Positions 35,221 to 44,046 of a stretch of DNA of 64,000 bases are shown one piece after another. Origin of the DNA: Bacteroidota bacterium (GTDB lineage Bacteria > Bacteroidota > Bacteroidia > Flavobacteriales_D > Crocinitomicaceae); assembly GCA_030148165.1 (NCBI GenBank), contig JASBTZ010000008.1:186001-250000 (forward strand), given 5' to 3'. The position numbers were made by a program, and so were the translations under genes. The notes beneath the pieces are model-generated. The model ran no database searches, was not told the DNA's origin, and saw only the letters and a list, made by a program, of their open reading frames with translations. Within the stretch, counting starts at the first letter, position 1. Every line of letters begins with the position of its first letter.

Positions 35221-37299
35221 ATGACAACAGATATCTTGGATGAGATGGATTTACCATACTCAAGTGATAAGGAAAGTCTCGAAACGATTTCAAATAATAA
35301 GTTGAAACCATTTTTTGATGTAGAAAAATTTGAGATTAGAGATGAAAAGGAACGTGACAAGGGAATTGATCTTAGTATTGAAGCAAAGAAGTTAAATGCT
35401 AAAGGACAAGTAGTCTATACCAATTTTAGGTTTGTGGTACAATTAAAAGCTACTTCTATAGATCGGATGAATGAAGATGGTTCAATTAGTTTATCAATTA
35501 GAACAAGTAACATAAATTACCTTCTTAATAATGGTATGCCAGCATACTATGTTTTATTTGATGCCACAAACAATCTATTCTATGTTAAGCATCTGAATGA
35601 ATTTATTCAGGAATTAGAGAAATCTAAACCAGATTGGGTTAAACAGGAAAACCACACGATTAGATTTCATCAGAAATTAACGGATGACTTTCTTGATCAA
35701 ATGCATGAAGATACGCTATCAAGAGGTGTCTTAAATCGTACGATAAATGAAAAAATACTTTGGAGTGGTAGTGGGTCAAGACTTGACTCTTCAATTTCGA
35801 TACATGGCAATTTGGAAGTTACAGACGATAAAGACGTACAGACACTGATAGAAGAAGTTGGATTTCATTTGATTAATGAAGGAAGATGGAATGAAATATT
35901 ATCGATGCATAACAATATTTCAGGTCGATTATCAAGCTCTAAGTTGTATAACTTAATTCTCGGTACGGCAAATTATTATTCCGGAAACCTAATGGACGCA
36001 ATTTCTTTTTTCAGAAAAGTAAAATTGGCAGAAGGTGATCTCGAAGAATCTTTAGTAAAACACCTCAAATATTTGGAGGTTTCCGCTAAACGAATAGTGG
36101 GAATTTTTAATGAAGAAGAATATGAAGAAAGTATCACCGAATTAATTGGAGAAGATGACTTAGGATTGCATGCGCTTATGGAAAAGTGTAGAATGGACAT
36201 ATTTAAAGCAGAAAAAAGTGAGATTGCAGATGCACATATCAATTATATAAACAAACTTGACGAGATAATTAGGAACGAAAAATCAAGTATTGGAGTTAAA
36301 TTGAATGCAGGAGCGGAAAAAATTCTATTTCTAGGATTATATAATAACCTCAGATTCGTCACATCGGTTTCAGCAATAAATGGGCATGAAGCAAATAATC
36401 CTCCAAATGCTGAAATGAGAGCAGAATTAGCCGTGTTAATGATTCAAGGCAACGCGAATTGGTACAAAGAGGTTCTTGCTTTAAAAGACGATGCAAAAGC
36501 GGCTAAAAATTGGTTTGCCTATTACACAATTCTATTGAATGAGGTCCAGATTAGGTATAAATTTTATGTCTATGCATCTCAGGTAAAAGTCAGAAAGGAA
36601 TTGCCAGAATTCCCCAAGGTTGACATGCCCGACAAAGAGGAAACAATGAATGTATTATTACCGATGTTGGATGAAGCAGAAGCCTATTTCAATAAAGTCG
36701 GGCATATTCAAAACATAAGTGCTGTATTAGCATGCAGATATGAAATCATCCATTTCATGGACAAAGAAGATGATGCTGATGAAATACTTAAAAGATTAGA
36801 GCATATTGTAGAAACTTATGATGTAAAGGAGCAAAGAGAAAAGCTAAATTTCCTAAAAGTAAACGGTCCAACGCATGCCATAAATGAAAAACACATGGAA
36901 GAAACTGTTGGAAAAGCTGAAAAGATTTTTCAGGAAATAGAGCTTTTCCGAAACAAAATGATTGAACTTGATGAAAAGGAAAATCAACAGGAGTTACCAC
37001 AAATTGAAGAAAGTTATATAATTCAACTTTTTCCGATAGGGTATTTTAAATTCCCACAGAATAAAAAGGAAGTTGTGTTTGACATATTACGTGCTGGTGA
37101 CAATGCTAAAATTGCGTGTGACAATATTTTTTCCATTGGTGCTATACCTGTCGTCAATATATATTACAGCAAAATCGAACAAGAAGGATTTTTAGATGGT
37201 AAAATGGCCGATGCCGGATTTGATAGTTGGAAAAACCTATATCGAGTCAGAAAGGAATTTTTTGATCATGGGTTCCATAGAGTTGAATTGCAAAATTAA
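35221..37299 (+). CDS. DUF4365 (PD-D/ExK-like) protein with helical repeat C-terminus
   Basis: The first ~190 residues match the DUF4365 layout. After LPYSSDKESLETISNNKLKPFFD comes KGIDLSIEAKK... and then FRFVVQLKATS: an Asp in GIDL and Gln-x-Lys in QLK, the usual acidic and Lys positions of a PD-(D/E)xK nuclease core. The remaining 500 residues are helical and repeat-like, probably TPR-type (for example IFNEEEYEESITELIG and YYSGNLMDAISFFRKVKLA). The architecture of a nuclease-like domain plus helical repeat sensor is common among anti-phage proteins. No methylase or toxin partner is adjacent. The base composition (~35% GC) is like its surroundings. A defence role is inferred. Confidence 0.7.
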   Translation: MTTDILDEMDLPYSSDKESLETISNNKLKPFFDVEKFEIRDEKERDKGIDLSIEAKKLNAKGQVVYTNFRFVVQLKATSIDRMNEDGSISLSIRTSNINYLLNNGMPAYYVLFDATNNLFYVKHLNEFIQELEKSKPDWVKQENHTIRFHQKLTDDFLDQMHEDTLSRGVLNRTINEKILWSGSGSRLDSSISIHGNLEVTDDKDVQTLIEEVGFHLINEGRWNEILSMHNNISGRLSSSKLYNLILGTANYYSGNLMDAISFFRKVKLAEGDLEESLVKHLKYLEVSAKRIVGIFNEEEYEESITELIGEDDLGLHALMEKCRMDIFKAEKSEIADAHINYINKLDEIIRNEKSSIGVKLNAGAEKILFLGLYNNLRFVTSVSAINGHEANNPPNAEMRAELAVLMIQGNANWYKEVLALKDDAKAAKNWFAYYTILLNEVQIRYKFYVYASQVKVRKELPEFPKVDMPDKEETMNVLLPMLDEAEAYFNKVGHIQNISAVLACRYEIIHFMDKEDDADEILKRLEHIVETYDVKEQREKLNFLKVNGPTHAINEKHMEETVGKAEKIFQEIELFRNKMIELDEKENQQELPQIEESYIIQLFPIGYFKFPQNKKEVVFDILRAGDNAKIACDNIFSIGAIPVVNIYYSKIEQEGFLDGKMADAGFDSWKNLYRVRKEFFDHGFHRVELQN

Positions 37300-38056
37300 A
37301 CCTTAAATAGTATTCGAGTTTAAAAGGAAAAACAGCCCTGAGCCAGTGTCGGAAAAACTGAAGGGTGAAGCGACCTTGAGGAGTGGAAACCTGAAGTGTG
37401 GGTGCAAGAGAAGAGAAGTAGAAAGTAGCGAAAGCGGATTGATACTGAACGGAACGCCGCGAGCCGTCGTGCGAGTTGAGCGAGGGTGAGGAGTGGAAAG
37501 TATGAAGGCTTTCAGCCGGAATACGTAAACGACCTATGTAGAAAGGGGACAAACGGAGTATGCGAGGCTTGGCAACTGCACTACACAAGTGAACGACGAT
37601 TTTTTTATAGCGGGGACACTGCCGGAGGGAGAAGGTTGGCAAAAAATGAGGAGATAAACGCAGCCCGAGCGATTTAGCAGGCGAGCCTAACAATAAGCAG
37701 CGAGGGATGTAAGTAAGGGTATGAGGAACGAAATACCTTTACTACAGACCAAGTAGCTGCGACTGAGAGACGCACAGAGCGTGATGAGTAAAACAAGTGA
37801 AGTGAACACTCTTTGTAAAAGTGTGTGAACGAACGGTATATGCAAGTGCATAACGGTATCGGCGTTTAGCCTTATTGTGGTTTACCTTCACTTGCAGATA
37901 TGTTTTGCGAATAAAGTGAGTACGGAACGAAGACCGATTTTCCTGTTTCATTCAATAATCATAAGATAGGATTTCAATTTTCTTGGAAATTAGAATTGTT
38001 ATGAATGTGTTAAAGACTGATTTGACTAAAAGTTTTGATTTTAATTTTTTACATTA
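37300..38056. other. 757-base gap with purine-rich, GC-richer block
   Basis: Between about 37320 and 37760 the plus strand is strongly purine-rich and richer in G+C than the flanks. Frames of 148 codons (minus) and 63 codons (plus) here look like random translations, so I see no gene. The right part (37800-37950) has small hairpin-like segments (for example CTTTGTAAAAG). It may be a structured non-coding RNA, a decayed element or an acquired fragment; I cannot tell which. Confidence 0.4.
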
Positions 38057-38470
38057 GTGGAGATGAAAAGATTTGCTGCGGCAATATTGATGGTGTTTTT
38101 TCTAGTCGGTGTGATCGGCTTGAAGTATGATGCGCACTATTGTGGTGGTGAATTAGTTTCAGATAATTTATCCTTTATTCCTAAAGATTTAAGTTGTGGA
38201 ATGAAAGGAATGGATCAAGATCGATCAGACAACGATTTGAGTTTTGGTAAGCATTGTTGTGATAATAAGCATCTAAGCTTTCAAATCGATGATGATTACA
38301 ATGATTATCAAGTTCAAGACTTCGGTACTAATGTAGTTGCGGTTATTCCACCAGCTGCTCTCGAATTGTCCATAGTTGAATTCTCCAATGTTGATTACAA
38401 TTTCATTGGATATTCTCCGCCCCCTATTGAACGAGATATCATCGTTCTCAATCAAACATTCTTAATTTGA
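38057..38470 (+). CDS. HYC_CC_PP family protein
   Basis: The 137-residue protein has an N-terminal membrane/signal segment (MKRFAAAILMVFFLVGVIGLKY). It then shows the three motifs that name the family: AHYCGGEL (HYC), KHCCDNK (CC) and YSPPPIERD (PP). These small exported proteins occur beside copper and heavy-metal efflux genes in Bacteroidota and may bind metal through the Cys/His residues. Here it is the first gene of a plus-strand metal-resistance region and is followed by a hairpin terminator. An ATG at 38063 is an alternative start. The match to the motif set is clear. Confidence 0.85.
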   Translation: MEMKRFAAAILMVFFLVGVIGLKYDAHYCGGELVSDNLSFIPKDLSCGMKGMDQDRSDNDLSFGKHCCDNKHLSFQIDDDYNDYQVQDFGTNVVAVIPPAALELSIVEFSNVDYNFIGYSPPPIERDIIVLNQTFLI

Positions 38471-38477
38471 TTATAGT

Positions 38478-38505
38478 GCCTTAAACCGATCGGTTTGGGC
38501 TTTTT
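38478..38505 (+). terminator. Hairpin terminator after HYC_CC_PP gene
   Basis: GCCTTAAACC (38478-38487) pairs with GGTTTGGGC (38492-38500), with one bulge, followed by TTTTT. It partly separates the HYC_CC_PP gene from the downstream genes. Confidence 0.6.
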
Positions 38506-38606
38506 GTGCTTCTGCACAATTAATATTCTCACAAAGAACTTCACTCTCATTGTGTTTAGTGTCTATTGTGAAAAATCAACTAATTCAACACAATAAATTA
38601 TTTCTA

Positions 38607-39110
38607 ATGAAATCTATTAAAGTGCTAATAATCTGTTTAATTCTAATCCAATTGACGCCGAGTCAATTGAGTGCACAAAACATTCCATCCATGCAATTAA
38701 AGAGTGTAGATGGCCAGGAAAAAAGTACAGACGAGGTTTTTTCATCCGGACAACCAATTTTATTGGTTTTTTGGGCTACATGGTGCAACCACACGTCGAC
38801 AGGATTGACAACAATTCAAGATGACTATCTAATTGATTGGATTGATACTTATAACCTAAAAGTTATCGCTGTATCAGTCGATGATGTAAAAACTTCGAAT
38901 CGGGCTATCACGGTTGCTAATACAAACGGATGGGATTTTGAGGTTTATCTCGATATTAACGGTGATTTTCGACGTGCCATGGGCGTGAATAATGCTCCTC
39001 ATGTTTTTCTTCTCAATTCGGAAGGAGAGATTATCTGGCAGCAGAATGCCTATATGGATGGAGATGAGGACCGAATAGAACAATTACTAGAAGAAGTATC
39101 AAAAGATTAG
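38607..39110 (+). CDS. TlpA-like thioredoxin-fold protein with one Cys
   Basis: I chose the ATG at 38607 (MKSIKVLIICLILIQLTPSQLSAQ), since the earlier in-frame ATG at 38550 has no signal peptide and this one does. The mature 145 residues have the TlpA/redoxin fold: LLVFWATWCNHTSTGLTTIQ and, later, NAPHVFLLNSEGEIIWQQ with the conserved cis-Pro replaced by Ala-Pro. The active site reads WCNHTS instead of WCxxC, so the second Cys is missing. Disulfide exchange needs the pair, so the protein probably acts by a single-Cys mechanism or as a carrier. It starts the tightly packed metal operon, 4 bases before CusA. Confidence 0.8.
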   Translation: MKSIKVLIICLILIQLTPSQLSAQNIPSMQLKSVDGQEKSTDEVFSSGQPILLVFWATWCNHTSTGLTTIQDDYLIDWIDTYNLKVIAVSVDDVKTSNRAITVANTNGWDFEVYLDINGDFRRAMGVNNAPHVFLLNSEGEIIWQQNAYMDGDEDRIEQLLEEVSKD

Positions 39111-39114
39111 AAAG

Positions 39115-42100
39115 ATGTTAAACGGTATTGTAAAGTTTTTCCTGGACAACAAGCTGGTCGCGTGGATTCTCCTGGTTCTTTTTATTGTGTGGGGCCTTAC
39201 TACTGCCCCTTTTAGCACGGATACAGAGCTAATTCCACGTGACCCTGTTGCAGTAGATGCTATTCCCGATATTGGAGAAAATCAGCAAATAGTATTCACG
39301 AAATGGATGGGAAGATCTCCTCAGGATGTAGAAGATCAAATCACATATCCATTAACCTCAACATTACTAGGCATACCCGGAGTAAAGAGTGTTCGGAGTA
39401 ATTCTATGTTTGGATTTTCCAGTATTTATTTAATATTTGAGGAAGATGTTGAATTTTACTGGAGTAGAAGTCGAATTCTAGAAAAATTAAATTCTCTTCC
39501 AGCCAATTTACTCCCTCCCGATGTTCAGCCAACTTTAGGGCCGGATGCCACTGCATTAGGACAGGTTTTTTGGTACACACTGGAAGGCAGAGACAGTTTG
39601 GGAAATGCTACCGGCGGATGGGATTTGGATGAATTACGTTCTATCCAAGATTTTTATGTTAAATATGGATTACAATCAGCTTCAGGAGTATCAGAGGTAG
39701 CCTCGATTGGAGGTTTTGTACGTGAATATCAAGTTGATGTAGATCCTGAAAAAATGCGTACATACGATGTAAGCATGCAACAGATGATGAAGGCCATCAA
39801 AGAATCAAATCTTGATGTCGGCGCACAGACCTTGGAAATCAATCTTGCGGAATATTTCGTGCGTGGACTAGGATATGTAAAGAAACTGGAAGACATTGAG
39901 GCGTGCGTAGTTAAGGTAGAAAATAATATTCCGGTTCGAATTAAAGATTTGGCCAATGTACATCTAGGACCTGCTACTCGAAGGGGAATACTAGATAAAT
40001 CAGGCGCGCCTGCTGTAGGAGGTGTGGTTGTAGCAAGATATGGAGCCAATCCTCTTGAAGTTATCAGCAACGTGAAAGAGAAGATAGCAGAAATTGAAGC
40101 AGGACTCCCAACGAAGACATTGAAGGATGGTACCGTTTCTAAAGTTACAATTGTGCCATTTTATGATCGAACAAAGTTAATTAAGGAAACAATAGGAACA
40201 TTAGAAGAGGCGCTCACGCTCGAAGTACTTATTACGATAATAGTCGTGATCCTCATGCTTATGCATCTTAAATCGTCTTTACTTATCAGTGCTTCGCTAC
40301 CTGTTGCAGTGCTTATGTGTTTTATTGCAATGCGATATTTTGGTGTTGATGCAAACATTGTAGCGTTGTCAGGTATAGCTATTGCGGTAGGGACAATGGT
40401 AGATATGGGAATTGTTCTCACGGAAAGTATGGTTACTCAGATGAAAGTAGCCCCTCCTGAACAGCCATTGAAAACAACGATTTATCTTGCCACGACTGAG
40501 GTTGCATCTGCGGTGGTTACCGCGGTGGCAACTACAATTGTTAGTTTCTTGCCTGTGTTCACAATGGTAGCAGCAGAAGGAAAGCTATTCAGACCTTTAG
40601 CGTTTACTAAGACATTCGCTTTATTATCATCAATTCTTTTGGCAATTACAATAATACCACCGTTAGCTGAAACATTATTCCGATTTAAGCAAAAAGGTAA
40701 AATGGCCAGTTATTTCTCGAATGGAGCACTTGTATGTCTATCAATGATCTTGTTGTTTACCTCCTATCCGTTTTTTGGATTATTTGGTTTAGTTGTAGGG
40801 TTTAGCGGATTGATTTCAACCTATGCGAAGGATAAAAAATCAGAGGTGTGGTTAACGAAATTCGAGTATGCTAAAAATATTGTCTATGCGATAATCGTGG
40901 CGTGGCTATTAGCTAAGGTATGGATGCCCTTAGGAGTTGAAAAAAGTCTTTTCACGAATTTCATATTTGTCGGACTAATAATAGGTTTGCTACTAGGTTT
41001 TTTCTTCGTCATTATTCATTTTTACGAACGAATTCTCCGTGCAGTACTTCGATTCAAGTATATTTTTATCGGTGTAGTAATTCTCATTCTGTTTGGAGGT
41101 TATCGAGTATTCAAAAATACGGGACAGGAATTTATGCCTGCACTGGATGAAGGATCTTTTTTGTTGATGCCAACATCCATGCCACATGCCGGAATGGAAA
41201 TGAATGAAGCCAACCTTAGGTTACTGGATATGTCAGTTTCGTCAATACCGGAAGTCGAAATGGTAGTTGGAAAGGCCGGTAGGGTTGAAAGTTCTTTGGA
41301 TCCTGCTCCGATGTCAATGTATGAAAATATTATCTCCTACAAATCAGAATACAAGACAGATGAAGATGGTCACCGCGTTCGCTACAAAGTAGATGGCAAT
41401 GAGCAATATGTAAGGGATGCTAAAGGCGACTTAATACCGGATCCGAAAGGAAAGTACTACAGACAATGGAGAGATCATATTCATTCGCCCGATGACATAT
41501 GGGATGAAATTGTTAAAGCGACCAATATACCTGGATTAACTTCTGCTCCTAAATTGCAGCCTATCGAAACTCGCCTCGTAATGTTGCAAACTGGTATGAG
41601 AGCACCAATGGGAATAAAAGTAAAAGGACCCACTCTTGAATCAATAGAAGAATTTGGTCTTCAACTCGAAATGTTCCTGAAAGAGGTCAAAGGCGTTAAA
41701 AAATCTGCTGTATTCGCCGATAGAATTGTAGGTAAACCTTATTTACTACTGGATATTAAAAGAGATGAAATCAGTCGATATGGTTTGTCAGTAATTGATG
41801 TTCAAAATCAAATTCAAACGGCAATCGGTGGAATGGTGATGACTACAACAGTTGAAGGTAGAGAACGTTATGGTATTCGAATAAGATACCCTTTGGAATT
41901 ACGTAATGATCCTGAAAAGATTAATACGATCTATTTAAAAACTCCTTCAGGTTCACAAATACCTCTTGGTGATGTAGTAGATGTGAAATATGAACAAGGA
42001 CCTCAATCTATCAAGAGTGAAGATGGTTTTCTCACCGGTTACGTACTATTTGACAAAGAAGATGGTTACTCAGAAGTTGATGTTGTTAATGCTGCACAGC

Positions 42101-42804
42101 AATATTTGAATAGTAAAATACAAGAAAACAAATTAGTAGTACCCCCAGGTATTTCCTATCGGTTTGCTGGAAACTATGAGCAGCAATTAAGAGCCAATTC
42201 AAGATTAGCCATTGTAATTCCGATAGCACTAATATTGATCTTTTTAATCCTTTATTTTCAATTCAAATCTGTGATGACTTCTTTGTTCGTGTTTACAGGA
42301 GTATTCATTGCTTTTGCGGGCGGCTTCATCATGATCTGGTTATATGGTCAAGAGTGGTTTATGAATTTTGAACTGTTTGGCACTAACATGAGGGATCTTT
42401 TTCAGATGCATCCTATTCATTTAAGCGTTGCTGTTTGGGTCGGTTTTCTTGCGTTGTTCGGAATTGCAACAGATGATGGCGTGTTGGTTGGAACTTTTTT
42501 AAAGGACAGTTTTAAGAGAAATAAACCTGAAACGATAGCTGAAATTAGAGATGCGGTAGTTGAAGGAGGTAAACGAAGGGTGAAGCCTGCGATGATGACT
42601 ACAGCCACTACTATTCTAGCTTTGCTTCCTGTGCTCTCTTCGACTGGTAAAGGTGCGGATATCATGCTCCCAATGGCTATACCATCGTTCGGAGGAATGG
42701 TACTCAACATGATAACAATGTTTACGGTTCCGGTGCTTTATAGTTTATGGAAAGAAACCAGCTTAAAGTGGGATAAATCGGAATTTAAAAAGAAATGGTT
42801 ATGA
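39115..42804 (+). CDS. cusA: CusA/CzcA-family RND heavy-metal efflux pump
   Basis: The 1229 residues have the HAE-RND layout: an N-terminal membrane helix, DVEDQITYPLTSTLLGIPGVKSVRSNS in the first porter domain, four-helix segments including LEVLITIIVVILMLMHLKSSLLI, and GNYEQQLRANSRLAIVIPIALI with FGIATDDGVLVGTFLKD in the second half. It is about 180 residues longer than the E. coli protein. The extra stretches are a membrane/linker region (~530-640) and a charged insertion near YKSEYKTDEDGHRVRYKV, common in Bacteroidota members. The pump uses the proton gradient to move Cu(I)/Ag(I) or other metals from periplasm to outside. CusC-like and CusB-like partners follow directly. Confidence 0.9.
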   Translation: MLNGIVKFFLDNKLVAWILLVLFIVWGLTTAPFSTDTELIPRDPVAVDAIPDIGENQQIVFTKWMGRSPQDVEDQITYPLTSTLLGIPGVKSVRSNSMFGFSSIYLIFEEDVEFYWSRSRILEKLNSLPANLLPPDVQPTLGPDATALGQVFWYTLEGRDSLGNATGGWDLDELRSIQDFYVKYGLQSASGVSEVASIGGFVREYQVDVDPEKMRTYDVSMQQMMKAIKESNLDVGAQTLEINLAEYFVRGLGYVKKLEDIEACVVKVENNIPVRIKDLANVHLGPATRRGILDKSGAPAVGGVVVARYGANPLEVISNVKEKIAEIEAGLPTKTLKDGTVSKVTIVPFYDRTKLIKETIGTLEEALTLEVLITIIVVILMLMHLKSSLLISASLPVAVLMCFIAMRYFGVDANIVALSGIAIAVGTMVDMGIVLTESMVTQMKVAPPEQPLKTTIYLATTEVASAVVTAVATTIVSFLPVFTMVAAEGKLFRPLAFTKTFALLSSILLAITIIPPLAETLFRFKQKGKMASYFSNGALVCLSMILLFTSYPFFGLFGLVVGFSGLISTYAKDKKSEVWLTKFEYAKNIVYAIIVAWLLAKVWMPLGVEKSLFTNFIFVGLIIGLLLGFFFVIIHFYERILRAVLRFKYIFIGVVILILFGGYRVFKNTGQEFMPALDEGSFLLMPTSMPHAGMEMNEANLRLLDMSVSSIPEVEMVVGKAGRVESSLDPAPMSMYENIISYKSEYKTDEDGHRVRYKVDGNEQYVRDAKGDLIPDPKGKYYRQWRDHIHSPDDIWDEIVKATNIPGLTSAPKLQPIETRLVMLQTGMRAPMGIKVKGPTLESIEEFGLQLEMFLKEVKGVKKSAVFADRIVGKPYLLLDIKRDEISRYGLSVIDVQNQIQTAIGGMVMTTTVEGRERYGIRIRYPLELRNDPEKINTIYLKTPSGSQIPLGDVVDVKYEQGPQSIKSEDGFLTGYVLFDKEDGYSEVDVVNAAQQYLNSKIQENKLVVPPGISYRFAGNYEQQLRANSRLAIVIPIALILIFLILYFQFKSVMTSLFVFTGVFIAFAGGFIMIWLYGQEWFMNFELFGTNMRDLFQMHPIHLSVAVWVGFLALFGIATDDGVLVGTFLKDSFKRNKPETIAEIRDAVVEGGKRRVKPAMMTTATTILALLPVLSSTGKGADIMLPMAIPSFGGMVLNMITMFTVPVLYSLWKETSLKWDKSEFKKKWL

Positions 42805-44036
42805 GAAGAATAACGTTTGTATTAATACTAATTGGATCAAGTTGTGTTGGCAGTCTTCATGCACAACCTCTCGATTCGATATTAATGTTGGTTGTAGAAA
42901 ATAACGCCGAACTAAAAAGCTTGAAACTTGAGTTTGAAGCCGAATTAATGAAAGCAGACCAGGTGAGTCAGTTAGCGGATCCGCAAATTGGAGTTGGAGT
43001 GCCCGTTCTTCGACCGGAAACTCGTTTAGGTCCACAGATTATGATGGTATCAGCTAGTCAGATGTTTCCGTGGTTTGGAACTTTGAAGGCAAAGGGAGAC
43101 GTCGTTGTTAGTATGTCAAAGGTAAAATATGAGCGCATAGAAGCTGAACGATTAGTGCTTTTCAATAAGGTTAAAATTGCCTATTACAAAATTCAATATT
43201 TAAGTGAAAAGGAACTAATTCTTCAAGACGTCCTTGTGCAATTACATGCGATGAAAAATATTTCGCTTGCTAAAGTTGAGGCGGGCCAAGCATCTTCTGC
43301 TAATGTTCTTAGAGTTCAATTAAAGATTGACGAATTGAACAGTATGATTGAAAAGATAGAACAGGAAAAGCAGAAGGAATATGCTATTATAAATGAATTA
43401 ACAATACAACCTTGGACAACGGTTATTGTTCCAGACGGGGAATTTAATTTACCTGTTATTTCGTTTGATCTTGGTACATATCAGAATAAGATTCAAGCGG
43501 AATTTCCAATGATACGTATGCTTGATTTACAAAAAGAAGTGTCTCAGGAAAGACTAACGGTAAATCAAAAAATGGGTGCGCCAAAGATTGGAATAGGTTT
43601 GGATTATGCACTAGTTAACGAAAGAAGTGACATGGATCCATTGTATAACGGAAGAGATATACTGGTTCCTAAATTGATGTTGACAATTCCTATTTACAGA
43701 AAGGCATATAAAGCAAAGGAGCAGGAAGAACTTTTTGTTCAACAAGCTCTAGATTATTCTAAGGAACAACTCATAACGGAACTTCTATCCTTGCTTTTGC
43801 AATTTAAAGCAGATTATGATAATGCTGTAATCGATAATGAATTATCAATACAACAAATCGAGACATCAAATTTAGCATATAACATATTACTGGCTGATTA
43901 TAGTTCGGGAGGAAGGGGTTTTGATGATCTTCTTCAAGTTCAGATGGAACTGTTGAATTATCAATTAAAAGAAAAACAAAGCTTGTTATCTGCTAAGATA
44001 GCAGTTTCGAATATTGAGCGAATAACTGATTATTAA
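42795..44036 (+). CDS. cusC: TolC-family outer membrane efflux protein (CusC-like)
   Basis: The 413-residue protein has a signal peptide (MRRITFVLILIGSSCVGSLHAQ, with ATGs at 42795 and 42801) and the repeated long coiled helices of outer membrane factors, seen in two halves (KAKGDVVVSMSKVKYERIEAERLVLFN and ALDYSKEQLITELLSLLLQFKADY). It also has a LADPQIGVGVPV segment characteristic of the family. It forms the trimeric channel of the RND pump encoded upstream, whose end it overlaps by 10 bases. The CusB-like adaptor follows 10 bases downstream. Confidence 0.87.
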   Translation: MVMRRITFVLILIGSSCVGSLHAQPLDSILMLVVENNAELKSLKLEFEAELMKADQVSQLADPQIGVGVPVLRPETRLGPQIMMVSASQMFPWFGTLKAKGDVVVSMSKVKYERIEAERLVLFNKVKIAYYKIQYLSEKELILQDVLVQLHAMKNISLAKVEAGQASSANVLRVQLKIDELNSMIEKIEQEKQKEYAIINELTIQPWTTVIVPDGEFNLPVISFDLGTYQNKIQAEFPMIRMLDLQKEVSQERLTVNQKMGAPKIGIGLDYALVNERSDMDPLYNGRDILVPKLMLTIPIYRKAYKAKEQEELFVQQALDYSKEQLITELLSLLLQFKADYDNAVIDNELSIQQIETSNLAYNILLADYSSGGRGFDDLLQVQMELLNYQLKEKQSLLSAKIAVSNIERITDY

Positions 44037-44046
44037 AAATATAGTT

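Noticed and set aside
37247-37693. 148-codon minus-strand frame
   Set aside because: The composition (many Ser, Leu, Pro, His, no domain, overlap with the end of the DUF4365 gene) is that of translated purine-rich non-coding DNA.
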